Below are positions 39,801 through 53,061 of a stretch of 64,000 nt of DNA, one piece after another. The position numbers and the translations under genes were made by a program. The stretch's first letter is position 1; each line of letters opens with the position of its first letter. Source of the DNA: Gymnorhina tibicen (lineage: Eukaryota; Chordata; Aves; Passeriformes; Artamidae); NCBI GenBank assembly GCA_013399875.1, contig VXAZ01006872.1, forward strand, positions 491,883-555,882, in the 5' to 3' direction. The notes beneath the pieces were generated by a model. It made no database searches. It saw only the letters and a program-made list of their open reading frames with translations, and was not told where the DNA came from.

Positions 39801-42800
39801 CTTAGCCAAAATGACAGCTCAGAAGAGGGAAGAATGCAGGTATCTTAGCTGACTTCCAGGGTGTTTCTGAGACTCTGGTGGTGTCTCCAGTCACTGATCA
39901 TTCATTTACGATCAACTGAATACCATTCAGGAATGGAGATGAAACACAAAACTAGGTTGGTAAAAATTGTCCCCCTTCATGAATGATGTGAGATTCATCA
40001 GCTTTAAGGAAATGATGTAAAAATGCAAGTGCTACTCAGGCCAGAGGAAATACAGCCAACCAGTCAGGGCTTTTCAACTTTTCCTTTCCATCAAGGTTTG
40101 GCTTCACTGCATTCTAGATTTATAATGTCACTATTAAAGCCAAGAAGTTGGGCTAGTGGAGCATGTATGAGTATAGATAACAGTTGCAAGAAAAGTGTGG
40201 TATTTAAAATACCTTCTAGTTGTTTATAAAAGCCTTTCTGACTGAGTTTATTGATCTGAAGGCAAAGCTAGTAGAAAAAGAAATGTATTTCTCAGATGCC
40301 TTATAATTCCCTGGTAAAACCTAAACCATGTGTTAAGGTTAAATGGAAATCCAAAATTAGATTCATGGCAGTCTTGTAATTAGTTTGTTGCAGTTTTCTG
40401 GCAATACTGTATTTCTGGAAGAATCTAGGACCTGATAGAATGTATAACAGACAAAAGCAATGATGGACGGAAATTGGGGAACACACAAAAAAAAAAAAAA
40501 AGATGAGGGGAAAGAAAAATCACGGCTAATGATTCCAGGAAGAATCCCAGTCCAAGAAACTGAATACCTCATATTCTTTACCATGGCTTCAGACCAAGGT
40601 TTCTGAGAACTTGTCTGCTTGTCAGACATAATCACCCCTTTAAAACATAAACAGACATCATCACTCTTTGCCACACTGGAAAAACATTAATATCATTAGA
40701 AGTCTCTTTTCTAATATTCAGTGCCGCAATGCAGAATAAAAATTTAAATAATACTGCAGATATTTAATGATCTTTCCCTTTGCCCAAAGCTGGAGTTCAC
40801 TTTATGAACTCTTATTTGTCAATATTCTGATAAATTTGATCATGGTGTGAGAAGTCTAGACTGGTATGTAAATTCAGTACAAGTTGTACCAAATAAAAGA
40901 GTGGATTGCTATCAGAATCTTCTCTTTACAGAATGGGTGTATTATGCAGTTACACAACAAATGCACGACAGGACCCACGGGTGCCTGTCCTTGATCACCT
41001 TTTCCTGATTTGTCCTTTCCTGATGTATCTTCAAACAGGCAGAATGGGCAAAATTGTGAAAGAAGCTGATATTTTTTGATTTTCAGTCTGCTGGCCTGTC
41101 TCCTGTATCACATCACAGAAGCTATTATATACCTTTATCACTGTAATACCACTGAAAGTATTAAGTCACTGGGAGGGAAAGCTGCATATGGGAAGTGTGT
41201 TGCACTGGCAAGTGTCACTAGTCAAGAGGAAGAATAACCGTTTCCTGCAGTACCTGTTATTCCTTAGAGCTCTCGCAAACACACTTAGCACATAAAATCT
41301 GACAAGATTAAAACCTCAGGTGGTATGGCTTCAGGCAAAGGAGAAATTCAGTTACCTGTCAGTAGTAATAATAAAGAGATGACTGAAACCACCACAACAC
41401 TGTCTCTGTCTTTCCCCTGGATTACCTCTGTTTTAAGTTGCCTGTATTGAGCAGTTATTCCCCATGTCTACTGATGAAAGAATAAGTTAATGTTGTGCAA
41501 AGAAAAACCAAGGCTTAAATCTATTTTATGGGTTGACTATGTTGCTTTGAATATTTTTTATGACATTTTTACTTTTCTGTTTGCTCTCTTTTAAGCTGAG
41601 CTATAAAAAACTAACGGCTTCCAAAGTCATTAGCAGGTATGTGATACTCAAATACATTCCTTACTTTTCTTTTGAGGCGCGTCCATCTTATGAGGTAAAA
41701 GAAAGGTTTTAGCTGAACCATAAATATGGCCCACTTCAGCTCCCACCAGCATCAGTGTTATTATCATCAGGTATTCCTACATCAATATTTATTTCCTTTT
41801 AATAGAGACTCTAGTCTACTTTTTTGATACAGTGTACTGACAGGCTACAACTATGTCCCATTTTTTGATCACCTACGCTATCATTTTCCAAAAATTTCAC
41901 ACATAATGAAGGGAATGCAGATATATTTTATACCTATACTAATACTATTTATTTTAAACTCCTTTTGCACTGTGCAAAGATTAAATTGTTTTTTGTTTTT
42001 CCCAATTAAATCCTCTCTGAATGTTCTGGTTTTTACCCGGTTGGCTGTGAAACATATCCTTTCCCTTTAAATGGATTGGGATTTTTCTCTGAAGTAAGAA
42101 CAGTAGAAAGCAGATTTTCTCCTGTAGATGGCTTGATTATCCTAAAAATTAAAAACAGAATTTCCAATCCTTTAGGATGGCAGTATTTTAATGTTATAGA
42201 GCTTATTGTGATTTTTTTTTTGTATGCTTTTAATGCGTCAGTGACTGACTGACAGTCAGGGAACTAAAAATGCAACAGCCATATGACTGCTACAGTTCAT
42301 TTACAACCCTTTGAAATGAAAGTTGTTTTGCAAAACCTGGGGAAAAAGATTTGAAGCCAGAAATCCATTTAACATGTCCCTACTGGTGGAGACAGGATTC
42401 CTCCAGGTGGAATTTGACGCATACCCAGTCAAGTTTTTAAATGGTTAGTCTGGTCACTTGCATAGTAAATACACAAAGATAAATAGGGCACATCTTTGAT
42501 GTAGGCCTTTAAAAAAAAAAAAAAAAAGACAGATTGTGGGCCACTTAACCAGATGCCACAGGGTCTACACAGGGCCTCTGTAATCTTGTTTTTGTAACTG
42601 CTGCATCTATTAAAAAGGAACAGAGGCCAGAATGCTTGTAAATGAGAACATCATCTTCTCAACATAGTCTCCTTTTTGGAAGCTTTCCATTTGCTTGCTA
42701 CTGAGTGATATCCCTCAGTCATCAGTACATTAACATTTTACCAAGGGTTTTTTTCAGTTTCAGTTTAAAAGCTCATTTTTTTTGCTTTCGTTGGATCCCA

Positions 42801-43224
42801 GCTAAATATTTATGCTATTTCTTCTCCCTGAAGTACACAATAAAGTCTTTGATTCTGTGACCTTAAGAGCCGCGTGCAAAAATATGAGTCCTTTGTACAG
42901 CATTTTGGTGGTAGAACTTCTCTTCTAATAGTATTAGATGAACATAGGTGAGAAATTCTGTTGATCTTTAGAATAACATTACAATAAATAGTTGTGCTGT
43001 GCAAAGCCTTGGCTAAAGCACTTCTTCAAATGTGTTGGACTTTGGCAAAACAGTTTTGGAACTGTGTTAAACTAATTTGTAGAAGCCAGCAGAATTTTAA
43101 AATACACCTAGTTTTGCTTGTAGGCCAGATGGGTTTCTTCTTCTCCTCAATGAAATCACAATGTAGCTTTCTTTATATATAGCCATTTGGGGTTACAAAA
43201 CTCAATAAATAAATTAACACTGTC

Positions 43225-43264
<40 letters not shown>

Positions 43265-44869
43265 CTACAGAAGAAATGTTTTTCAATAAGATTCATGCTA
43301 GTAGTAAGAGACTGCTGAAACATTGTCTGCTTTCCACAACTGCTGCAGTACAGTCTTGGCATGGCTTGCTCTGTCATTATTCACCAGACATAATGGTACA
43401 TTACATCATTCAGTGTGGATTTTTTCCCTAAACATGGCTTAAACTGAAACACCTATCAGTTTTGCCATTTATTTTTCACCATGGGAATTGAAGGGACTTT
43501 TCAACGTCCAAAATTTTACAAAAGATTGATTCTCTGCAGCATTTATGTATGACAGCTTCTTTCTCGAAAGAATTGTCATGAAATGTTCATTACTAAGTTA
43601 AGCCCATGGTTCATGTTTTGTGGAAGCTCAGCCATCAAGTAAGGATCCAAAACAATGTCTCAAATTCACTTAGCTAAACCTTTCTAGAATATGGGGTAAG
43701 GTCAACTGTTCACTTGAGGGGATCTTTGAATATGAAGTGCAGCTAAAGCCATTGCACATTTAAGCAAGGGCTAAAAATGTGGCTTTTTATTTTTTTTAAT
43801 ATTTGAAGTTTGATAATATTTTTAAGAAAGGAAATGGAAATTTAAGAAAGTCAATGGCAGAACTAACCACTTAAAATCTGACTTAATTCACATGCCTTGA
43901 ACAATTAAGGAAGCCATATGGTCCAAAGATGAAGAGAATCACTGACTGCATTTAAATGAAATCAGGTGCTCCAGGAGACACCAAGACTGGGATGCAGTAA
44001 CTGACATAAGTGCATAATCAGTGCAGAAAAGTCATCAGGCATTAGGTAGTCACATTGGTTCCCTGAAAAATGTCTAGATAAATGAATGTGTGCATGAATG
44101 TGATTGACAGAAGCCAGCAAGCACAGCAGGGATCACCTGAGCTAAGCAGCAAGTAACTCTGAAGCATGGTGTCTATGTCAGTACCACCCAGAACCTTTAT
44201 GTCAGAAATGGAGCTGCAGACAGCTTAAAGATTAAGTAATACTTGAGTTGTGATGCAGAAGTCCTAAATTTGAATCTAAAGAAACTTAAACCAGTCTTCA
44301 TTCAAACAGCTTTCTATAAAAGTATAACTCAAGACTTTATGTGTACCTCTTTTGATTAATTGCATAGGGAATCACATCTGACAACCACAGAAACAGATGA
44401 TTAAGATATCATATATGTTACTATTTTGAAGTCCACTAACAGCATAAATTTGAGCAAATTGCCCTGTAGTGTTTACTTACTGAGCATGTGTTTGGTATGG
44501 AGTAACTCAATTCTTTCTAGGGGAAACTAAACTGGAAACTGCTTGGAAAGTGCCTACCAAACACACTGTGAATCCTTATGAAGGCCTGATCCACTCTTTG
44601 GTCTTCTGGATAGTTTCAAATCATGTATGATGGAGATGTTAGATTCAGGTCACTACACTAATCCTCTTCTAGGTAAATGAAGAAAGATGACTCAGCACCG
44701 ACTCTTAGTCTGCTGCTGTCATCCTGTTGTTACAAACCCGTGTTTTGTTGCAAACTTTACTCTTCTTGGCTCTCTTGAGTTGTGTTGCCACAGTAAGATA
44801 AAAATGAAATTTGTCATACTCTGCGGTCTAACTTCATTCTCTAAATCCTTACTTTTGAATCTAGTCCAC
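36825..44869. other. Unannotated DNA
   Basis: About 8 kb without a supported gene or young transposon. Homopolymer runs occur at about 38361-38377 (T), 40487-40501 (A) and 42510-42527 (A). An AT dinucleotide array at 43229-43263 is listed separately. A small hairpin (CTGACTG, one base, CAGTCAG) lies near 42245-42260. Confidence 0.5.
43229..43263. repeat. (AT)n microsatellite
   Basis: A perfect run of AT dinucleotides about 35 bases long. The open frame rich in I-Y repeats on the minus strand here is a by-product. Confidence 0.95.
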
Positions 44870-45197
44870 AATGAATGTGAAAGGTGGTTGTAGTCAGGTG
44901 GGGGTTGGTCTCTTTTTCTGGGCAACAACTGACAGAACAAGAGGACACAGTCTTGAGCTGTGCCAAGGGAAATTTAGGTTGGATATTAGGAAAAGTTTTT
45001 TTACTGAAAGAGTGATAAAGTTCTGGAATCGTCTGCCCGGTGAGGTGGTGGAGTCACCATCCCTGGATGTGTTTAAAAAAGGATTGGATGTGGCACTCAG
45101 TGCCGTGGTTTATTTGAGTGTTAGGGCATGGGTTGCATTCGGTGATCTTGGAGGTCTCTTTCAACCTGGTGATTCTGTGTGTGATTCCGTGTGATTA
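44870..45197 (+). mobile_element. CR1 LINE 3' end, plus strand
   Basis: This is a plus-strand CR1 tail ending in the diverged terminal repeat GATTCTGTGTGTGATTCCGTG. The plus frame keeps the last part of the reverse-transcriptase ORF, including F-F-T-E-R-V-I-K-F-W-N-R-L-P-G-E-V-V-E, a conserved CR1 C-terminal signature. It then loses the family's usual stop and reads on into the 3' untranslated part. It is about 330 bases and 5'-truncated. The terminal repeat (GTGTGATT rather than ATTCTATG) differs from that of the other copies, suggesting a different subfamily. Confidence 0.92.
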
Positions 45198-46514
45198 TTG
45201 AAGAGGATGTTGCTCACAGATACTTCAGTGATGTTCAGGGACTTAGCTAATAAGGTGAGTGGGTAAAGAAGGCAGAGTCTCTTGGTTTGTTCTTACTAAA
45301 AAAGGAGAAGAAAATACTGTTGCCTCTCATCTACAAACAACTCAAAGGTCTTGATTAAATCAGAAAGTTCTAATGTAGGTTCTGCCATTAATGCTTTTTG
45401 CAAATCTTGGAAGACAGTTTGGGACTCAGAAATCCACACCAATTGTCTCTTCTAGGGCTTCATAAATAGGCTTCACTAAAAATCCATTTTAAATCCACAA
45501 CCCACACCACCCAACCACTCCTAGAGAGCTTTGCAATTTCTGGACATTGCGAGGTTCTCAAGAAACAAACCGCTACACAGTCTAAATGCATCTCTTCTGT
45601 TCTTCTTACATGCGGGGTTTAATTTCTTTGCTACAAACATTTCATCAATGACTTCATAGGTAAAAAAAGATTTGTATCTTTTTCTAATTATTTGCTGGAT
45701 AAAGTTCTTTTTTAATCAAAGGCAAAAATAACAAGAAAGATCTCATTTTCAGATACTTTCTAACAAAACCTAAAGGAAAAAAAAAGAAATCCAGGGAAAA
45801 GCTCCTATCTAACATATCCAGCCTTCAGTTTTACCCATGTGTAAGAATAAGCCATAAAAACTTTAGCTGAAAGACTTCCAAGTGTTATTTAAGTAAACAA
45901 AACTTATTCAAGAATTATCCATATACAGTGTCCTGTGTGGCCCAAGAGTGAAATAACAACTAGGGCAGAAGTACAGGCTATTTTTTCTGACTATTCTTTT
46001 GCTTGGCAATTGGGAACACAAATTAGTGCTAATTTTTAATACTAGCTCTTCTAATTTGCATATCTCTTTATTTTGTCTGAACTAAGTGTTGTAAGTTTGT
46101 GGAGAATCTTATTCTTTATATTGCTGCATCTTTCAGACACTTCATATCTGAGCTTTATTTGATCCTGTGGTATATAATCTTCCATTTCAATTCCTCTTGT
46201 TTTTCATTGGTGTTAGAAAGATAATAAGTCTCTTTCCACTTTTAAAGGCTCTAAAATTTTTTTAAGGTGTTTGTATTTTCACTCTATGTATTATTTTTAT
46301 TGTTTGCTACTTTCAGACTATCTTCTTAACTACAGAAAAAAAAAACTGGAGTGATATGCTTTGAACAGCTTTTACAGTAAATGAGGCAGAGAAATCAGCA
46401 GGGAGGGTATTACAGGAGAATGAATAGCTGCAACTTTCTGTTTGAATTGTGTTCATGCTAAATTTCTCCCCAGGATTGGATTTGACCCTTTTCATGGTCA
46501 GCTTGAATATGTTT
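45198..46514. other. Unannotated DNA
   Basis: AT-rich sequence between two CR1 copies of opposite orientation. No gene, RNA or further repeat recognised. Confidence 0.5.
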
Positions 46515-47310
46515 TTATAGAATCATAGAATCATTTAGTTTGGAAAAGGCCTCTAAGGGCATTGAGTCCAACTGTTAAGCCAGCAGTGCCAAGTCCAGCA
46601 CTAAACCATGTCCCCAAGGGCCACATCTATATGTCCTTAAAATACCTCCAGGGACAGTGACTCCACCACTTCCCTGAGCAGCCCGTTCTAATGCTTGACA
46701 ACCCTTCCAGCTAAGAAATTTTTCCCAATATCCAATCTAAACCTCTCCTGGAGCAACTTGAGGCCATTTCCTCTTGTCCTACTGTTTGTCACTTGAGAGA
46801 AGAGACCAACCCCCACCTTGCTACAATCTCCTTTCAGGCAGTTGTCGAGAGTAATAAGGTCCCCGCCTGAGCCTCCTCCAGGCTAGACAACCCCAGCTCC
46901 CTCAGCTGCTCCTCAGAGGATTTATGCTCCAGACCGTGCCCCAGAATTGTAGTACTTTTCTGGACCCACTACGTCCCCTTAATGTCCTTGCAGTGGGGCT
47001 CAAAATGCAGAGGGGCCCAAAAATGAAACACAGGATTTGAGGTGCAGCCTCACTAGTACAGAGGGATGATCATTGCCTTGGCCCTGCTGACCACACTGTG
47101 TTTGATACAAGCCATGATGCCACCGGCCTTTTTGGCCACCTTGGCACACTGCTTGCTTAGGTTCAGCTGCTGTGAAAAATGTCCCCAGGCCCTTTTCTGT
47201 GGGGCAGATTTCCAGCTGCTCTTCCCCAAGACTGTAGCAATGTGTGGGTTTGTCGTGACCCAACTGCAGGCCCTGGCACTTTGCCTTATAACGTCCTGCC
47301 ACTGTGGTTG
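46515..47310 (-). mobile_element. CR1 LINE, 5'-truncated, minus strand
   Basis: The plus strand opens TATAGAATCATAGAATCATT and then GGAAAAGGCCTCTAAGGGCA, the reverse complement of a CR1 3' end. About 800 bases are present and reach into the reverse-transcriptase ORF. Minus-strand frames at 47000-47337 contain recognisable but frameshifted pieces such as C-A-K-V-A-K-K-A-G-G-I-M-A-C-I. The right limit is approximate. Confidence 0.93.
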
Positions 47311-47779
47311 AAGTCTAAGGTCTCTACATAACTTCACCTAACAAAGCCTGACTATTCCAAATGCATTTTTCATCTTAGTCACAGGTAGGGTCTTTCTGCT
47401 TGTATCCATTACCAAGGTATTCTGCATTTCTCTTTTTTTTTTGTTATAGGTACAGGAAAGACCACTACCACAAATCATAATGGAAAGCCAGCCTTGCAGG
47501 ATTGCTTTCAGATCATGAAACATGGATTTTGCCTATCATCAAGGCTAAGTCTTGCTTTCTGATGATATTGATAGTGGTGTTCCATTTTAACTCAGCAGTC
47601 TCTGCTGAGTCTTGTCACGTTTCTTTCCAGAAGCTTATTCAGTCTCCCTGTCCAGTCTCCTTTAACTCTCCTGAGGAAATACATTTGAAAAAAAAAAAAA
47701 AAATCAAGTTTAATTTACTTTCTCATTATCCCAACAGCATTTTCATGCCATTCATACCAGTTGCATAAAGGGCTTACTA
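47311..47779. other. Unannotated DNA
   Basis: Nothing recognisable apart from a poly-A run at about 47690-47702. Confidence 0.5.
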
Positions 47780-48240
47780 GCCTTTACTTACCCCAAGTTT
47801 GAGCATAGCCTTGGCTTTTCTGCTTCTCTGCCTGGCTCAGCAGGCAGGCAGTGATTCCCCTCAGTGCCTGCTGTAGCCAGCTGTCTCCTGCCCTTTGGCG
47901 TGCACAGGCTTTACCTCTCCTCCCCAGAGCTTCGGGCCACCAAGCCCTGGGCAGTGCTTCTCTTTCAATTGACCAGGCTGCTTGGGGAGTCATGTCAGAG
48001 CTTCAAAAAGCTTCCCACAGCTTCATCATAGCGACGCTACTGCTTGGCTTGGCTTTCCCCAGCCGGCTGCTTCACAGCTCCATTTCTGCAGCTGTCCATG
48101 CCCTACCGAGGCACAGCTTGCAGCCTTCTCTTCCTCTAGGTCGTCTGCTTTGTGATACTGCTCCCAGCTGTGTTTTTCTTCTTCTGATGGCTGAGGTCAC
48201 AGGAAAAAGCATTCTTTTCAGATGCGGTTGTATTTTTTAA
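47780..48240 (-). other. GC-richer block with a donor-like site
   Basis: About 460 bases that are clearly richer in G, C and CTG/CAG words than the flanks. They are open over 129 codons on the plus strand (47851-48240) and 69 on the minus (47784-47993). On the minus strand the block ends in CTTGGG then GTAAGTAAAGG near 47785-47795, a good splice-donor match. This could be a first or untranslated exon of a minus-strand transcript, a decayed repeat, or simply an isochore ripple. The protein frames show no domain I recognise. Confidence 0.25.
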
Positions 48241-51200
48241 TGCTTCCAACTGAATACACAGTTAGTCTCTCTGAAAACATGGTGTGAAAGTAATTGAAAT
48301 TGAATTCAAATTTCTTGGAATAATTGTGCAAAAGTTTAGTTACAATGCAGGTCTTCTACTGTTGCAGAAAGAAAACATGGAACAAAACTCTGACATAAGG
48401 AATAAAGTCTGACAGCCATCAGTGATCGTGGTATGGAATGTAAAAAATAGGCTTTCTTCTGCCCGTGTATTAAAGATCTACACACTATTAAGACAGTAGG
48501 ATTTATGCCAAAATATATATTTTTTAAATTTTCTATTGTTTCTGCTAAATGCTTAAAGGAAATTCTGCATTCATTTTCAGTTTCACTCCTTGCCAAATTA
48601 AATTAAATCAGTTATTTACTGGCCAATAAACAAAGCATTTCTGCTTAAGATCAGCATATTTGTTCTTGAATGTTTGTCATAGGTGGATGAATGTGACTTT
48701 GTAGCATGGAATTTTTAATTTGTCTTTGACCTGGACATAGTTGGACTATGGCCCAGTTCATTTTGAGTATGGCTAGACTAAATTTTTGGTTTATTAAAAC
48801 AAACAAACACAACCCAGAATGAAATATTTTAGCTATTTCTGTTGAGATCGCCTCTCTATAATGTGCCAGATTACAGATGTGCAGTAGTATTATAAATTCA
48901 TGTACCACTATATACATTGTGGTATGTCCAGATGATGGACATTACTTTCAATTTCAAATCAAGGATCAGATTTATGTTTTCTGAGTTATTGCTAAATAAA
49001 AACACAGCTAAGATGTGGTTTTTAGAACTACATGTGATAGTCCTTACTGTTAATTTTTTTCTTGCCTGACATGGCTTTGGCCTCTGCTAGCCAAGCACTC
49101 TTGCAGGAGAGGCAAGGTAGATTCAAGGCAGGCAGTCTGGACAAAGGCAAGTTGGGCACAGCTTTCAAAGCAGTTCAGACACTTTAAAATTAAAGAAAAA
49201 AAAACATGAAAAAGCCCAACTCAACCAAACAAAACCAAACTCACAAAGAATTTTCTCTTCCCATACTATCAGAAGTTTTCTCTCAGATATCTATTCACTG
49301 TGGATGAGAGTTTATGACAGAAAGGTATCAATGATACTCTCATGAACAAGTTGTTGTAGAGACAGAATATTTTCAAGAAATAAATTTAAAATTAAACAGA
49401 TACTAATTTTACCTGTATTTTTCCATTTCAAGGATATTTAAGCACAGTCACCTGCCTGGTAAAAATACTGTAATTAATGGAAGTAAATACCATATAAAAA
49501 AGGAGTTTGTGCACAAGTGAGGGGGGAACCGAGGGATGAAAACTATTATACAAGCCACAGTAATCCCTCTTGCCTTGCAATTGGAAACCTGGCCAAAGAG
49601 ATTGTGAACAAGAAGGTGCTTGTGTTATATGTAGTTGATATTGTTTTGTTACTTGGTTTTATTTAATTTGGCAACAAATCACTTCCTTTAGGAAATGTTT
49701 GGGATTTATTTATTACTACTTTCCATTTACCTGAAATTATTACTGTAACAGTCTGAGATCAGCACCAGCCTTACATTTCTTTGGCAAGCCCAGAAATTAC
49801 CAGTCATTTGTTGTGTTAAATTCAGAGACTATATTGAGCATCCTACTTGGATGTAGACTACTTTGAGTAAACAAAGCTCATGCTTTCCATATCTTCACAA
49901 GCAGTCACTTTTTACAATCATTTACATCAGTATAAAATTGTAGAAAACTATCAGAATTTCTTCTATACATTTTGTTGCGGCTGAATTAACAATCTGAAGT
50001 GGAAGAACAGTGCATTTGCTCTGTAGAGAGAAAGCTTATTGTAGATTATAATTAGTGTGTTCTATTTTAGGAATCAAAACCAAACACTCAAAAGCAAAGA
50101 AAGCGAAGCTAAATTAAATACCTAGACAAAACACTATTATGTTGATTTCAAAGATGGATAATTATAGTAATATATTTAGAAGGTTCTTGTTAATTTTTTT
50201 ATCCCATCCACGTATTCAGGCACTGCAGAAATCACAGTTCTTGTAACACTTTTTTGTTATCATTTTACCAGCTAGGAAATTTCACTGAGTGGTGAAAAGA
50301 ACTTGCTTTTGTTACACTCTTAGTCACAAAGTCACAACCTCTGAGTTATCATTGTCAGCTGCTTCCCCCAGTTCTATTTCTACAGAACTGCTGCTTGCTC
50401 CACTATTCCCTGTCTTACTTGCACGGTTGTTCTTGAAGAAGAATGAAGTTTTCATTTGTACATGTGAAAATTCATCCTGGTTTTTGCTTCTTTCTACAGC
50501 ATGTCAGGGTAGATGAACTTCTAACCTGGCAGCCCTTCCCAATATGTCTTATCATTTTTCACTTAATGCAGAATTTGTAGTCTCAATCATTTAAAGAAAA
50601 CAGTGAATAATACCAGACCAAGCTTAGACCCCACTTGCCACATCTGTTGGGTTGCAGCACTGATAACTACTCTCTGAGTATTGCTCTCCCAACAAGTGTG
50701 CATTTACTTTACAGTAGATTCTTTTCTAATCTACATTTTGTCTGCATTTATGAGTGTATTTTCTGAAACAGTGTAAAGCCTGAGATACTAATGTATGACA
50801 TCTGCTGGTTTTCTCCTGTCCATGAGACTTGTTATCCTGTCTTAAAAGTAAATTGGCTTGTTCTGACATGTGTTTTTGACAAGACCACCCTGGATGCTAT
50901 TTACCTCCTTATGGTCTTTTAGTAATTTTTTTTCTCTGATGAAAAGTTCCTGGCTTTTTCCAGGAACTGAAGTTAGGATAACTGTTCTACAGTTTCCTGG
51001 CCTACCAGTCTTTGGAATGTCTTCTGTCTTCCACAATTTCTCAGAAAAATGTTTTGCTAATGGCACTGAAATTACTTCAGCCAGTCCTCTAAGTATGCTA
51101 GAATAAATATCCTTGGGTGAACCATTAGGAAATAATTCAGTTTATCTAAGACTTGAATTTTTTTGTTTCCTTATTTTGCCCTGAATTTTCACCATACTTC

Positions 51201-51391
51201 AACTTTCTATAATGCATTAGTGGAAGAACGTAGGTGAAACAACAGGTTTCTGAAGACTAGATTATGCCAATTTTAATATGCTTAGTTTTTACCCATGGAA
51301 CATTGTTCCTTAATACAGTTCCTTTCTTTCAAAATAAGGAAAGAAAACCTCTGAAAGAGATGGAGGGACAAGGCCAGTGGCACAGTTGGCA
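48241..51391. other. Unannotated AT-rich DNA
   Basis: No supported gene, RNA gene or transposon. Frames are short and without domain-like wording. Confidence 0.5.
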
Positions 51392-51556
51392 CATGCAGAG
51401 GAACACCAAGCCAAACTATTAATAAACAAACTTCAGTGGGAAAATATGAAATAAGATTATAAGGATAAATGTAAGAGAACACAGATCCTTTGCAATACCT
51501 AGTTTAATTAAAAGTGTCATTACTACTGTTTCATGCAGAGGTAGACCAAGCCAAAC
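51392..51556. repeat. 25-base direct repeats flanking an inverted copy
   Basis: A 25-base word (CATGCAGAGG, three variable bases, ACCAAGCCAAAC) occurs at 51392-51416 and again at 51532-51556, identical at 23 positions. The 115 bases between them (51417-51531) are almost entirely the inverted copy described under 51416-51524. The arrangement is that of an insertion flanked by a long target-site-like duplication. Confidence 0.8.
51416..51524 (+). repeat. Left arm of a 109-base inverted repeat
   Basis: This segment, from CTATTAATAAACAAACTTCA through CCTAGTTTAATTAAAAGTG, is the reverse complement of 52953-53061 with about three mismatches in 109 bases. The two arms lie 1428 bases apart. High identity argues for a recent origin. 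Confidence 0.9.
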
Positions 51557-52952
51557 ACAACAGGACTCATTTGTACATATGAATATAGAGATAAACACTT
51601 GAAAGAGTGATGCCACAGTGGTGAGGCATACAAAAGAACATAAAAGCCAGGTGGAAGGACAGAACAATGTGTGCAAGTCTACACATTATAGATTACTTTA
51701 TACTGTCTGGCTAGTTTGTATCACTGAGTATTTGAAAAACCTCCCATAAAGACACAATTTCTTTGAACACCCTCAGGGAGACAGAAGTTTAGTCTTACCT
51801 GAATTTAGGCATTTTTTAATGCAAATATTTATCCTTAACACAATCCCCTTAAGCTTCCTTTTAGGTAATGGGAGCAAATACTTATGGCACTGGTGAGGTG
51901 CTTCTGCTTTAGCCATCTGTGTTCAGGTGAGATGGATCATGTTCATCTGTCTGGAGAAGGGGAGGCTGAGGCTTCCTGACCCAAGCCACTGGTTAGTCAG
52001 ATAGAGAACAAATCTCCTTTTTCTGTAGGAGAGGACTAAAGGCCATTCTCCTCATATGCTACACATACATACACACCCCTATATATATTTGGATATACAA
52101 ATGTCTTAATTACGCTTAAAGAATTACTTTCCTCAAACAGGCATATATTTACTGCTCTTAGCACTGGGGAGGAAGTCCCCTCCCTTTTTATGTATAAGAG
52201 CTTGTTTCCATCAAGCCTCTAGTCAGCACAGCTCAACAGAGTAATCCTCAGCTTCAGGAGTCAGAACTATTTTCTTCCATTGTGACTTTTTCCATAGTAT
52301 CAGGTGTTCCTCATTTCATTTTACATGGATCAATGTGATTGCTGTTTTACTGGGAATTTCCAGTTTTAAACATAGGCTTAGTCAAATCCTTTCCAAAACA
52401 GGTATGGTAAACAATCACATTTATGGTTTTTTGGGGCGATATTTTCTTCATTCCCCACTACTCTCGATTTCTTCATATTCAACCAAAAATTAGCTCAGCG
52501 TAATCTTGTAATAGAATATGTTTTGTTGAAAGTTTCTGCTAGTAATAGACATGAAATCTAACAAAATATATCCTAGAGTCTGTTCTGTTATAGATCTTTT
52601 ATATAGCTCATCTAACATTGTACAACTTTGAAATAAATGAGCTTTCCCTCTTGCTTCAAATAAGCTTAAATTATTAACAGATGCATTTGTTGCTCATGTT
52701 ATTAAACACAATCTGTAAGTCCTATTAAACCTGTCAAGGGAAGATACCTCAAAATCAAAGAATACCTGCTCTTCAAATTCTCTAACTAGCAACAGAATTG
52801 CAGAGCTTCTTCCTCTTCAGTCTTAGTCTAACATGAAACATCTCTTTAAAATTATTCCTGACACCGAAAAAACCCCTACTTCATATCAGCATGCTTTTAA
52901 TAACATTAAGTGAAACCTTATCCATGTTCAACTTCAATGCATTAGAATCAAG
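51557..52952. other. Spacer between the inverted-repeat arms
   Basis: AT-rich sequence without a supported gene. A minus-strand frame ending in this stretch (51419-51676) overlaps the left arm and has no domain wording. Confidence 0.5.
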
Positions 52953-53061
52953 AGTAATGCCACTTTTAATTAAACTAGGTATTGCAAAGGATCTGTGCTC
53001 TCTTACATTTATCCTTATAATCTTATTTCATATTTTCCCACTGAAGTATGTTTATTAATAG
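52953..53061 (-). repeat. Right arm of the 109-base inverted repeat
   Basis: This is the partner of 51416-51524. It lacks flanking direct repeats of its own, so it is probably the source copy. Sequence between the arms (51557-52952) is AT-rich, with no transposase-like frame. Confidence 0.9.

Noticed and set aside
44222..44285. SINE-like stretch with TTTGAATCT
   Set aside because: It resembles a tRNA-derived SINE head only faintly; it cannot be supported without an alignment.
51416..53061. DNA transposon with 109-bp terminal inverted repeats
   Set aside because: No target-site duplication flanks the pair as a unit, the interior has no transposase frame, and only the left arm has flanking direct repeats.
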